Source of the DNA: Streptomyces angustmyceticus
GTDB lineage: Bacteria > Actinomycetota > Actinomycetes > Streptomycetales > Streptomycetaceae
NCBI RefSeq assembly: GCF_019933235.1
Contig: NZ_CP082945.1
Coordinates: 1,674,001 to 1,738,000, forward strand
Reading direction: 5' to 3'
Length of the DNA stretch: 64,000 bases
Notes under the pieces: model-generated
The model's database searches: none
Seen by the model: only the letters and a program-made list of their open reading frames with translations
Told to the model about the DNA's origin: nothing
In this document: piece after piece, positions 32,627-40,831 of the stretch
Numbering within the stretch: the stretch's first letter is position 1
Layout: every line of letters starts with the position of its first letter
Made by a program: the position numbers and the translations under genes

Positions 32627-33186
32627 ATGGCGGCGCAGCGGATTCCCGCCGTACGAGCGGCCGTCCCGGGGGGGGCGGCGCGCCTGCTGGCCAGGGCTGC
32701 GGCCGGTGGCACCACCGCGGCCCGCCCGGCTGGGAGGTACCGGCCGCGATCGGCGTCCACAGGGCGCTGGACCTGCGGGGTGAGCGGGACGCGGAGGTCA
32801 TCGCGGCCGTCGACGGCGAGGAATTCCCGTTCCTCGCCGAGGAGTTGGCGTCGGCGGTGCGCCACGAGGTGCCCTTCGTGCCGCTGCTGCACCGGCCCGG
32901 CCACGACGGCCACGGCCGGCGCCGGGACCCCTGCGCGCCCGACGAGTACCTCACGGACCATGTGAAGCTCGTGGAGGCGTACGGCTGCGCGGGCCGCGAC
33001 GTCGTCGAACCGGCGGAACTCCGCTCGGCGGTCGAGTGGGCCCGCAAGGAGGCCGTCTCCACCCGGCGGCCGGTCCTCGTGGACGTCCGGACCGGGCCCG
33101 CGGGACGCCCGCCCGGCGACGCCGCCGACAGCCCGGTGCACCAGCACAGCCATGATCCGGAGAACGCCCCCGCGGACACGACCTAG
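32627..33186 (+). pseudogene. gcl: Glyoxylate carboligase remnant
   Basis: Starts MAAQRIPAVRAAV, like the beginning of Gcl, in one frame. About 30 bases later, past an 8-G run, another frame carries GWEVPAAIGVHRALDL, AEVIAAVDGEEFPFLAEELA, then DEYLTDHVKLVEAYGC and PVLVDVRTG, to a stop at 33186. These correspond to the C-terminal third (the thiamine-diphosphate-binding domain) of glyoxylate carboligase, where intact enzymes read GWEVPAA, FQFMIEELA and GVDHVKVAEGLGC. Roughly 400 of about 590 residues are gone, including the catalytic N-terminal and middle domains. It sits 4 bases after glxR, where gcl-type genes belong. The tail has drifted (HQHSHDPENAPADTT). Confidence 0.8.
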
Positions 33187-33302
33187 CCCGGTCCCCCGGA
33201 CCAGGCCCCCAGACTTCCGGGCGGCGGCCGCGCCGACACTTGTCCTGTCGCGCCCAGGCGCGGCCGCCGCCCGGAATCCCTCCGGATACCTCCCCGCTTT
33301 GT

Positions 33303-33344
33303 TTCAACAAACTGTTGACGTCTGGTCGTAGCGCTTCTTACGCT
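33303..33344 (+). promoter_or_regulatory. Catalase promoter with AllR-like operator
   Basis: TTCAACA-aac-TGTTGAC (33303-33319) matches the shared palindrome at 13 of 14 positions. Its right arm contains TTGACG (33315-33320) as the -35; TACGCT (33339-33344) is the -10 at 18-base spacing. This is almost the same sequence as in the uraD promoter on the other strand. Confidence 0.75.
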
Positions 33345-33390
33345 CCGACACGCGGAAGCCAACTTCCGCGCTCTCGTACGGAAGGTCACC

Positions 33391-34863
33391 ATGTCGAAGC
33401 CCACGCTGACGGCGCGCTTTCTCACTACGGAGGCTGGCGCCCCCGTCGCCGACAACCAGAACTCCGCCACCGCCGGCGTCGGCGGCCCGATCATCCTCCA
33501 GGACCAGCACCTGCTGGAGAAGCTCGCCCGCTTCAACCGCGAGCGCATCCCGGAGCGCGTCGTGCACGCCCGCGGCTCCGGCGCGTACGGCTACTTCGAG
33601 GTGACCGACGACGTCACGGGCTTCACCCGCGCCGACTTCCTCAGCGCCGTCGGCAAGCGCACCGAGACGTTCATCCGCTTCTCGACCGTCGCCGACAGCC
33701 TCGGCGGCCCGGACGCGGCCCGTGACCCGCGCGGCTTCGCGCTGAAGTTCTACACCGAAGAGGGCAACTACGACCTCGTCGGCAACAACACCCCGGTGTT
33801 CTTCATCAAGGACCCCATCAAGTTCCCCGACTTCATCCACTCCCAGAAGCGCGACCCCTTCACGGGCAAGCAGGAGCCGGACAACGTCTGGGACTTCTGG
33901 GCACACTCCCCCGAGGCGACCCACCAGGTCACCTGGCTCATGGGCGACCGCGGCATCCCCGCCTCCTACCGCCACATGAACGGCTACGGCTCGCACACCT
34001 ACCAGTGGACGAACGCCGAGGGTGAGGCCTTCTTCGTCAAGTACCACTTCAAGACCAACCAGGGCATCCGCTGCCTGGACGCCGCGCAGGGCGCCGAGCT
34101 GTCCGGCACGGACCCCAACAGCCACCAGACCGACCTGCTCCAGTCCATCGAGCGGGGCGTCTACCCCTCCTGGACGCTGTACGTGCAGATCATGCCGGCG
34201 GCCGAGGCGGCGAACTACCGCTTCAACCCGTTCGACCTGACGAAGGTGTGGCCGCACGCGGACTACCCGCTGCAGCGCGTCGGCCGCCTGGTCCTGGACC
34301 GCAACCCCGACAACGTCTTCGCCGAGGTCGAGCAGTCGGCGTTCTCCCCGAACAACTTCGTGCCCGGCATCGGCCCGTCCCCGGACAAGATGCTCCAGGG
34401 CCGGCTGTTCGCCTACGCCGACGCGCACCGCTACCGCCTGGGCGTCAACCACACCCAGCTGCCGGTGAACGCCCCCAAGGCGACCGAGGCCCACAACTAC
34501 GGCCGGGACGGCCTGATGGCCACCCACCGCTACGACCGGCACGCCAAGAACTACGAGCCGAACTCCTACGGCGGCCCGGTGCAGACCGACGAGGCCCTCT
34601 CCGCCCCGTTCGCCGTCTCCGGCCACACCGGCACCCACGAGGCCCCGCCGCACACCAAGGACGACGACTTCTTCCAGGCCGGTGAGCTCTACCGCCTGAT
34701 GTCGCAGGACGAGCGGACCCGCCTGGTGAACAACATCGCCGGCGGCCTCTCCCAGGTCAGCCGGGACGACGTGATCGAGAAGAACCTGGCCCACTTCCAC
34801 GCGGCCGACCCGGAGTACGGCGCCCGCGTCGAAGCCAGGGTCCGAGAGCTGCGCGAGGACTGA
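33391..34863 (+). CDS. katA: Monofunctional haem catalase (small-subunit, clade 3)
   Basis: Predicted 490-residue catalase. The active-site His59 lies in [21 protein letters not shown]; the distal Asn is in [14 protein letters not shown]; the proximal haem-ligand Tyr is in [49 protein letters not shown] and [21 protein letters not shown] are characteristic. It is cytoplasmic, with no signal. Its promoter carries the purine operator and the gene follows the glyoxylate genes, so it probably removes H2O2 released by uricase. Confidence 0.96.
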   Translation: MSKPTLTARFLTTEAGAPVADNQNSATAGVGGPIILQDQHLLEKLARFNRERIPERVVHARGSGAYGYFEVTDDVTGFTRADFLSAVGKRTETFIRFSTVADSLGGPDAARDPRGFALKFYTEEGNYDLVGNNTPVFFIKDPIKFPDFIHSQKRDPFTGKQEPDNVWDFWAHSPEATHQVTWLMGDRGIPASYRHMNGYGSHTYQWTNAEGEAFFVKYHFKTNQGIRCLDAAQGAELSGTDPNSHQTDLLQSIERGVYPSWTLYVQIMPAAEAANYRFNPFDLTKVWPHADYPLQRVGRLVLDRNPDNVFAEVEQSAFSPNNFVPGIGPSPDKMLQGRLFAYADAHRYRLGVNHTQLPVNAPKATEAHNYGRDGLMATHRYDRHAKNYEPNSYGGPVQTDEALSAPFAVSGHTGTHEAPPHTKDDDFFQAGELYRLMSQDERTRLVNNIAGGLSQVSRDDVIEKNLAHFHAADPEYGARVEARVRELRED

Positions 34864-34887
34864 CGGGAGGTCGGCATCCTCGCGCAT

Positions 34888-34929
34888 CCGTACCGGCCGG
34901 CCTGTTTGAGGGGTGGCCGGCCGGTACGG
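34888..34929 (+). terminator. Catalase terminator
   Basis: CCGTACCGGCCGGCC (34888-34902) pairs perfectly with GGCCGGCCGGTACGG (34915-34929) around a 12-base loop, 25 bases past the catalase stop. Confidence 0.85.
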
Positions 34930-35151
34930 AGCGGCAGCGCGAGCTCCGCGGTACACCGGGAGAACCAGTGCGGTGGCCGCGCCCGCCCGGCAGACAGGGC
35001 GGGCCTCTCCCCCGCCGCGGAGCCCGCCTGCTCCCCCTTGGGCGTGTCCGCAAAGCCCCACCTCATCTCCACCACCCCACCCCCAGACTCCGTCCGGCGG
35101 CGCGATGTCCTGTCGCGCCCGATGCTCGCGCTGTCGGACGGGAACCACAGC

Positions 35152-35187
35152 GGGCCCGGAATCCGTACGGTCACGGATTCCGGGCCC
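35152..35187. terminator. Second strong hairpin downstream of catalase
   Basis: GGGCCCGGAATCCGT and ACGGATTCCGGGCCC form a perfect 15-base stem with a 6-base loop. It could end transcription from either direction; no gene ends immediately beside it. Confidence 0.6.
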
Positions 35188-35387
35188 CGGGTGCGTGGCG
35201 CGCGCGCCCGCCCGCACGGACGGCCCCCGCGCTCCGCGATGCGCTCCCCCATGCGCCGCAGCTCCCCCACTGCCCTTCCCCACCTGGGCTCTCCTCGTAA
35301 ATCACCCCCCTCCGCCCGGTTTTGGAGAGACCATGGGGACAGCAGCAGATCCGACCTGTCTGCCGCCCGACCTGCCAGGAGCCGACG

Positions 35388-36146
35388 ATGGCCGACAGCG
35401 TGCCGGTGCGGTGCCCCACGTGCCGCCGTGAGAACGCCTTCACCCCGCCCACGTTCCCGTGCGCGTGCGGTGCCCCGCTGACCCTGCCCGTGCTGCGCGG
35501 CGGGGTGCCCGTCGAGATACTCCACCGCACCTGGCAGGCATCCTGGGTGGAGGTGCGCTGCGAGGTCTGCGGCCGGCAGGACGAGTGGCCCGCACCGGAG
35601 TCCGGCTGCGCCTGCGGCACGGTCGTACGGATCCCCGTCGCCCCCGCACCACCCCAACCACCCCCGAATTTCCCCTCATCCGGCCGCCCCACCGCCCCGA
35701 ACCCCACCCCGGCGGCCTCCCCCTCCCCCACCGCCGGAACTCCCCACGCGTCCCGGCGCCCGGCGTTCCGCCCGGTCACCATCCGCACCGCCCGCGACTG
35801 CGTCACCGCCGCCGAGCAGTACCTGAAGTGGCTGGGCTACGCCGACATCGCACGGACCAGGGAGCGCACCGCCTCCGGCGTGGACCTCCGCGGCACGGGC
35901 GTGGTCGCCCAGGTCGACCCGACCACCCGCGCCACCCCACTGCGCGAGATCGAATGCCTCTGGCTCAACGGCCTCAACGACTCGGCCATAGCGGTCTTCT
36001 TCTCCCTCGCCGGCTACGCCCGCGACGCCCGCTCCCGCGCCGACGAACTACACCTCCCCCTCTTCGTCATGGACCTCACCGGCACCCCACAGCCGGTCAA
36101 CGACCCGGCCGACGAACTGATCAGGTACGGGGCGGCGGACCCGTGA
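35388..36146 (+). CDS. Zinc-ribbon protein with Mrr-like (restriction-endonuclease fold) C-terminal domain
   Basis: Predicted 252 residues. Two CxxC/CxC zinc ribbons (CPTC...CAC at about 9-28; CEVC...CAC at about 57-75) are followed by a Pro-rich linker (about 83-120). The C-terminal domain (about 130-245) has VTAAEQYLKWLGYADIA, TASGVDLRGTGVVAQVD and IAVFFSLAGYARDARSRADELHLPLFVMDL, matching the Mrr_cat layout. The usual Q-x-K of the active site reads QVD, so the catalytic Lys is replaced. It may be a nuclease-fold binding protein rather than an active enzyme. ATG 35388 follows CAGGAGCCGACG. Confidence 0.65.
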   Translation: MADSVPVRCPTCRRENAFTPPTFPCACGAPLTLPVLRGGVPVEILHRTWQASWVEVRCEVCGRQDEWPAPESGCACGTVVRIPVAPAPPQPPPNFPSSGRPTAPNPTPAASPSPTAGTPHASRRPAFRPVTIRTARDCVTAAEQYLKWLGYADIARTRERTASGVDLRGTGVVAQVDPTTRATPLREIECLWLNGLNDSAIAVFFSLAGYARDARSRADELHLPLFVMDLTGTPQPVNDPADELIRYGAADP

Positions 36147-36221
36147 GGCCGCCGCCGCGTGACGGCCGACGACCATCGAAATCCGCTCGCCCCCGGCCCC
36201 CGGACCGGCGACACTGACACC

Positions 36222-36776
36222 GTGCTCATCCATGCCCCCTCCCCGACCGAGCTGCCCGCCCTGCGCACCCTCGAACGCGCCGCCGGCGAGGCGTTCCGCG
36301 GACTCGGGATGGCGGCGATCGCCGACGACGAACCGTCGGCACTCGCTCAGTTGACGGCATATCAACGGGCGGGACGGGTCCTGGCCGCGTACGAGGAACC
36401 GGGCCGGGCGACCACCACGGACACGCCGCCCGGACGGCCCCTCGGCTATCTCCTCTGGGAGCCCGTCGACGGATGCACCCACATCGAGCAGGTGTCGGTC
36501 CACCCACACCATGCCCACCGCCGCATCGGCCGGGCACTCATCGACCGGGCCGAACGGGAAGGCGGCCCGGCCCCGCTCCCGCTCACCCTGACCACCTTCG
36601 CCGAGGTCCCGTGGAACGCGCCGTACTACGCCCGCCTCGGATTCCGAGTCCTCGCCGATCCCGAACTCACCCCGGGCCTACGGGCGATCCGCGCCCATGA
36701 GGCGACGCTGGGGCTGGACCGGTGGCGGCGGGTGGCGATGCGCCGGGAGCCCGGCCAGTCGGATGGCAGGGCATGA
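36222..36776 (+). CDS. GNAT-family N-acetyltransferase
   Basis: Predicted 184 residues. The acetyl-CoA motif is HIEQVSVHPHHAHRRIGRALIDRAER (about 95-115), followed by LTLTTFAEVPWNAPYYARLGFRVL, the C-terminal GNAT strand and helix. The substrate is not deducible. GTG 36222 is adopted because the fold begins there; an in-frame GTG at 36159 is possible. Followed closely by the MmcQ/YjbR gene in the same direction. Confidence 0.8.
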   Translation: MLIHAPSPTELPALRTLERAAGEAFRGLGMAAIADDEPSALAQLTAYQRAGRVLAAYEEPGRATTTDTPPGRPLGYLLWEPVDGCTHIEQVSVHPHHAHRRIGRALIDRAEREGGPAPLPLTLTTFAEVPWNAPYYARLGFRVLADPELTPGLRAIRAHEATLGLDRWRRVAMRREPGQSDGRA

Positions 36777-36801
36777 ACCGGCGGCCGGACATAATGACCT
36801 G

Positions 36802-37182
36802 GTGATCGACGCGAATGCCCTGCGGGCCGTCTGCCTGGACTTCAACGGCGCGGTCGAGGAGTTCCCTTTTCCGCGCCACCCCGACGTGTCCACCTTCAAG
36901 GTCGGCGGAAAAATCTTCGCGCTGACGACACTGACGAATACCCCGCTCACCGTGAGCCTCAAATGCGAACCCGAACTGGCCGAACGCCTGCGCGCGACGC
37001 ACCCCGAGGTGGTCCCCGGCTACCACCTCAACAAGCGCCACTGGAACACCGTTTCGCTGACCGGCGCCCTCCCCGACCAACTCGTCCTCGACATGATCGA
37101 GGACTCCTACGACCTCGTGGTCGCTTCACTCCCCCGCACCCAGCGCCTGCTGCTCGACTGGCCCGGGGAGCGGCGGCCCTGA
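36802..37182 (+). CDS. MmcQ/YjbR-family protein
   Basis: Predicted 126 residues with the family layout: VIDANALRAVCLDFNGAVEEFPFPRHPDVSTFKVGGKIFAL, then LTVSLKCEPELAERLRATHPEVVPGYHLNKRHWNTVSL and ELVLD-like DQLVLDMIEDSYDLVV. YjbR-type proteins have a small alpha/beta fold once linked to DNA binding; function unknown. Starts at GTG 36802, 26 bases after the acetyltransferase. Confidence 0.85.
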   Translation: MIDANALRAVCLDFNGAVEEFPFPRHPDVSTFKVGGKIFALTTLTNTPLTVSLKCEPELAERLRATHPEVVPGYHLNKRHWNTVSLTGALPDQLVLDMIEDSYDLVVASLPRTQRLLLDWPGERRP

Positions 37183-37414
37183 ACCGCCGCCGCCGCGCAC
37201 CGCCCCCAGCTCCAGGCCCCACCGAGCACGCCAGCTCATGCGGATCTGCGAACTTCCCGAACCGGCGCCGGGCCCGTGCCACGGACTCGGGTACCGGGTC
37301 ATGGCACCGATGTACACGGGCTCAACCCTCGCCCCCTCAGGGCCTCCGATGACGTCGCTCCGAAGTCTGAGCAACAACTTTCTCCACGAGTCAGATATCG
37401 CTTGTTCCACTGCC

Positions 37415-40400
37415 TCACGGAGCCTGCCCTGACTCGGCTTGCTTTACCTTCCCATATGCGCGGGCTGCCTCTTCCAGCGCGCCCGCCCTTTTATAGGAAT
37501 CAGCGGAGAGCAGCCAGACTTCACACACCTTCACAACGTCGGCATCAGCCGCACTGAGAGTTTGCGCCAGTTCACCCAATGCTTCTCCGGCGGAGGTGAG
37601 GTCACCGAGAGCTTCAAGAATCGACACCGCGCGCCGGCCAGCAGATTCGGCCAGGTCGTAACGACACAGGCCTCTAAGAGCGATCCCGGTGCCATTCCAT
37701 GCGGCGGCTTGGCCGTCTTTGTCGCCGGTCTGTTCAGCGAGGGTGCGCGCGGTGTCGCATGCCGTGAGGGCCTCGTCGTAACGGTGCAGCTTCTCCAGAG
37801 CACTGCCCGTGTTATTCCACGCGGCGGCCTGTCCGTCTTTGTTGCCAGTCTGTTCAGCAAGACCACGCGCGGTGCCGTATGCCGTGAGGGCCTCGTCGTA
37901 ACGGTGCAGCTTCTCCAGAGCACTGCCCGTGTTATTCCACACGGCGGCCTGACTGTCTTTGTTGCCAGTCTGTTCAGCAAGACCACGCGCGGTGTCGCAT
38001 GTCGTGAGAGCCTCCTCGTAACGATGCAGCTTCTCCAGAGCACTGCCCGTGTTATTCCACACGGCGGCCTGTCCGTCTTTGTTGCCAGTCTGTTCAGCAA
38101 GACCACGCGCGGTGCCGTATGCCGTGAGAGCCTCCTCGTAACGATGCAGCTTCTCCAGAGCACTACCCGTGTTATTCCACACGGCGGCCTGACTGTCTTT
38201 GTTGCCAGTCTGTTCAGCAAGACCACGCGCGGTGCCGTATGCCGTGAGAGCCTCCTCGTAACGATGCAGCTTCTCCAGAGCGTCACCGGTGTCATTCCAT
38301 GCGATGGCCTGACTGTCTTTGTTGCCAGTCTGTTCAGCAAGACCACGCGCGGTGCCGTATGCCGTGAGAGCCTCCTCGTAACGATGCAGCTTCTCCAGAG
38401 CACTACCCGTGTTATTCCACGCGACGGCCTGACTGTCTTTGTTGCCAGTCTGTTCAGCAAGACCACGCGCGGTGCCGTATGCCGTGAGAGCCTCCTCGTA
38501 ACGGTGCAGGCTGTACAGGACGTTGCCAATGCCATGCCAGGTGGTGGCTTGGCCACTAGGGTGACTGGTTTGTTCTGCGAGGGTACGCGCGGTGCGGTAT
38601 GCGGTCAGAGCCTCGTCGTAACGGTGCAGCTTGGACAGAACACGGCCGGTGTTATTCCACGCGGTAGCTTGACTGTCTTTGTTGCCGGTTTGTTCTGCGA
38701 GGGTACGCGCGGTGCGGTATGCGGTCAGAGCCTCGTCGTAACGGTACTGGTCCTCCAGGATATTTCCGGTATTATTCCATGCGGCGGCTTGCCTGTCTTT
38801 GTGGTTGGTTTGTTCGGCGAGGATACGCGCGGTGTCGTATGCGGCGAGAGCCTCGTCGTAACGGTGCAGTCTCTCCAGGGCGTTCCCGGCACTATTCCAC
38901 GCGACGGCTTGACTGTCCTTATTGTCCGTTTGCTCGGCGAGAGCGCGCGTGGCATTAGAGGTGGCGAGGGCCTCTTGGTAACGGTGTAGCGCCTCTAGAG
39001 CATTGCCAATGTTGTTCCAGATATTAGTTTGGCCGTCTTTGTTGTTGGTTTGTTCGGCGAAGGCGCGCGCGGTGCGAAATGCGGTGAGAGCCTCATCGTA
39101 ACGGTGCAGCCGGTACAGAGAGCCACCGGCACCATTCCACGCGGCGGCTTGACCATCTTTGTCGTTGGTTTGTTCGGCGAGTGCACGCGCGGTGCGAAAT
39201 GCGGTGAGAGCTTCGTCGTAACGATGCAGTTCATCCAAGGCGCTCCCAAGGTTGTGCCAGGCGCCTGGTTCATTATGAAAATCGCCGAGGGCACGGCAGG
39301 TATCCAAAACCAATGCTCCGATTGCCAGAACGTCCTGCGTCCTGTGGCGCCATTCCAGGTAGTCACGGATAGCGAAACCAAGGCGGGCGGTGCTTTCGGA
39401 GGGGGCTTCAGCGTGAGCGGCGGCAATGAGATTGGCGCACTCTGCGTCCAGCTGCGTCAGCGCCTCATCCCGGCCAGAAAGTGTAGGGGAAGCACCCTGC
39501 CCGGACGATGTGATATGAGTGTCCGCGTTTTCGGCCAGTCGAATGTAATAGTCAGTCAGACGTTGGTGTGCTTGCTCGTATTTACGGCGCGCGGTGCGGT
39601 TGTCCTGACAGTGGGACCGAGATTTTTCGTAGGCGTAGTCGCGTAGCAGGTCGTGCATCTGCCACCGACCCCGAACTGGGCTGCGTTCGATGAGATGTGT
39701 GGCGGCGAGCTGGCTGAGCTGGTTGTCGGTAACTGTCTCGGTCTGGTGGGTGAGAGCGGCGGCTGCGGCCGTAGAGATGTCGGGACCGGCATTGAGAGAC
39801 AGCATGCGGAACAGATCCTGCTGTTGTGGGAGCAGGCTGTTGAGGGTCTGGTCGAAGACGGTGCGCAGGTCGCGTTCTCCGTCGTTGATGCTGTCCAGCC
39901 GTCCCTCGCCTGAGGCAAGGCGTTGGGCGCGTTCGGCCAGAGGCTGTCCGGGGTCTTGAACCAGCTGCGCGGCCACGATCTGCAGGGCCAGGGGCAGGCA
40001 GCCGCATGCAACAGCGATGCGCTCAGCTGCTCTCTGGTCCCCTTCGACGCGTTGGTCGCTGGGATCTGCTTCGCGCAGAGCGAGGTCCAGGAGGTCGACG
40101 GCGTCTTCGGGCTGCAGCTGATGGAGGGAGCGCAGGCGGCCGATTCCGGGGAGCGCTTTACGGGATGTGACGATCATCCCGTGCGGCGCGGGCGGCAGCA
40201 GGGGTTTGACCTGGGAGGCGCTGGAGGCGTTGTCCGCGACTACCAGCAGCCGCTCACTCCCCCGGGCGCGTTCCACGAGATGGGAGCGGTAAAAGACTTC
40301 CCGTTCGGGCCCGGTGGGAGGAATGTGCTCCGATGGCACCCCGAGCAAACGCAGCAGGGAATCAAGGGCTTGCTCGGCCTGGGCAGGCTGGGAGTCGTAC

Positions 40401-40813
40401 CCACGCAGGTCTACCAGGAGCACCCCGGTGAACCATTTTCGCTTCAACGTTTCATGACCGGCGGCATGAGCCAGCGTCGTCTTGCCCACGCCCCCCATGC
40501 CCGCTACGACGACCCCCGGCCGCTCTACACCCGACCCTGGATCGAGGAGGTCCAGCAGGAATGCCAGGTCCTCCTCTCGTCCGGTGAACTCTGCCGGCAG
40601 CTCCGGCAGCGAGGCGAGCGCGGACGGTGCCGGTGCGTATTCGTGCACGAACGTGTTGTACTGCGTTCCACTGCCCAAGGCAGCGGCTCGATCGAACCGG
40701 CTGCCGGCGAAGCTGTTGTCACGCTCCGCTCCGGTCCCCGGCCCTGCAGCGACCCGCTGACTGCGGCTGCCGCTCTTCTTGTTCCGTCCCTTGGACTTGT
40801 TCTTGCCCCCCAC
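37415..40813 (-). CDS. NLR-like STAND ATPase: amyloid-type motif, NB-ARC, long TPR array
   Basis: Predicted 1132 residues. Residues 1-32 are basic. Residues 33-55 carry N-S-F-A-G-S-R-F ... GSGTQYNTF, the counterpart of the motif ending the upstream small protein. FTGREEDL (about 76-83) opens the NB-ARC domain; the P-loop is GMGGVGKTT (105-113), Walker B is LLVVADN, then MIVTSRK, GCLPLALQI, and a winged-helix part (MHDLLRDYAYEKS). From about 515 come 13-14 TPR units of 40 residues (LHRYDEALTAYRTARTLAEQ type). This is the layout of bacterial NLR-type immune sensors: TPRs sense, ATP drives oligomerisation, and the N-terminal motif would template the partner. The GTG start follows the partner gene by 18 bases. 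Confidence 0.88.
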   Translation of the reverse strand: MGGKNKSKGRNKKSGSRSQRVAAGPGTGAERDNSFAGSRFDRAAALGSGTQYNTFVHEYAPAPSALASLPELPAEFTGREEDLAFLLDLLDPGSGVERPGVVVAGMGGVGKTTLAHAAGHETLKRKWFTGVLLVDLRGYDSQPAQAEQALDSLLRLLGVPSEHIPPTGPEREVFYRSHLVERARGSERLLVVADNASSASQVKPLLPPAPHGMIVTSRKALPGIGRLRSLHQLQPEDAVDLLDLALREADPSDQRVEGDQRAAERIAVACGCLPLALQIVAAQLVQDPGQPLAERAQRLASGEGRLDSINDGERDLRTVFDQTLNSLLPQQQDLFRMLSLNAGPDISTAAAAALTHQTETVTDNQLSQLAATHLIERSPVRGRWQMHDLLRDYAYEKSRSHCQDNRTARRKYEQAHQRLTDYYIRLAENADTHITSSGQGASPTLSGRDEALTQLDAECANLIAAAHAEAPSESTARLGFAIRDYLEWRHRTQDVLAIGALVLDTCRALGDFHNEPGAWHNLGSALDELHRYDEALTAFRTARALAEQTNDKDGQAAAWNGAGGSLYRLHRYDEALTAFRTARAFAEQTNNKDGQTNIWNNIGNALEALHRYQEALATSNATRALAEQTDNKDSQAVAWNSAGNALERLHRYDEALAAYDTARILAEQTNHKDRQAAAWNNTGNILEDQYRYDEALTAYRTARTLAEQTGNKDSQATAWNNTGRVLSKLHRYDEALTAYRTARTLAEQTSHPSGQATTWHGIGNVLYSLHRYEEALTAYGTARGLAEQTGNKDSQAVAWNNTGSALEKLHRYEEALTAYGTARGLAEQTGNKDSQAIAWNDTGDALEKLHRYEEALTAYGTARGLAEQTGNKDSQAAVWNNTGSALEKLHRYEEALTAYGTARGLAEQTGNKDGQAAVWNNTGSALEKLHRYEEALTTCDTARGLAEQTGNKDSQAAVWNNTGSALEKLHRYDEALTAYGTARGLAEQTGNKDGQAAAWNNTGSALEKLHRYDEALTACDTARTLAEQTGDKDGQAAAWNGTGIALRGLCRYDLAESAGRRAVSILEALGDLTSAGEALGELAQTLSAADADVVKVCEVWLLSADSYKRAGALEEAARAYGKVKQAESGQAP
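37618..39269 (-). repeat. Tandem 120-base repeats encoding the TPR array
   Basis: About 13.5 units of exactly 120 bases (40 codons). Units between about 37740 and 38500 are almost identical at the DNA level, differing at only a few positions per unit, while units toward the 5' end of the gene are diverged. This indicates recent duplication or gene conversion inside the sensor region. The reading frame is intact throughout. Confidence 0.9.
40649..40717 (-). other. Amyloid-type motif coding segment, NLR side
   Basis: Encodes residues 33-55 of the NLR: N-S-F-A-G-S-R-F then a D-R-A-A-A-L spacer then GSGTQYNTF. Aligned without gaps to residues 119-141 of the partner protein it has 12 identities in 23 plus conservative changes (E/D, K/R, S/A, S/T). 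Confidence 0.75.
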
Positions 40814-40831
40814 CAGATGCCGCCCTCTGCG

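Larger units (their letters stand above)
34864..35387. other. Intergenic region after catalase
   Basis: A 524-base gap with two strong hairpins (34888-34929 and 35152-35187). Between and after them the sequence is GC-rich with no gene-like reading frame supported by a start and ribosome site. The promoter of the zinc-ribbon gene (start 35388) must lie at the far end. Confidence 0.55.

Noticed and set aside
37740..38500. Regularly spaced near-identical repeats resembling a CRISPR or satellite array
   Set aside because: There are no short direct repeats with unique spacers; the whole 120-base unit repeats in frame as a TPR.
37439..38989. Plus-strand frame with repeating VFVASLFSKTTRG segments
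   Set aside because: It is the antisense image of the TPR repeats; the periodicity comes from the 120-base units, and the minus strand encodes the NB-ARC/TPR protein.
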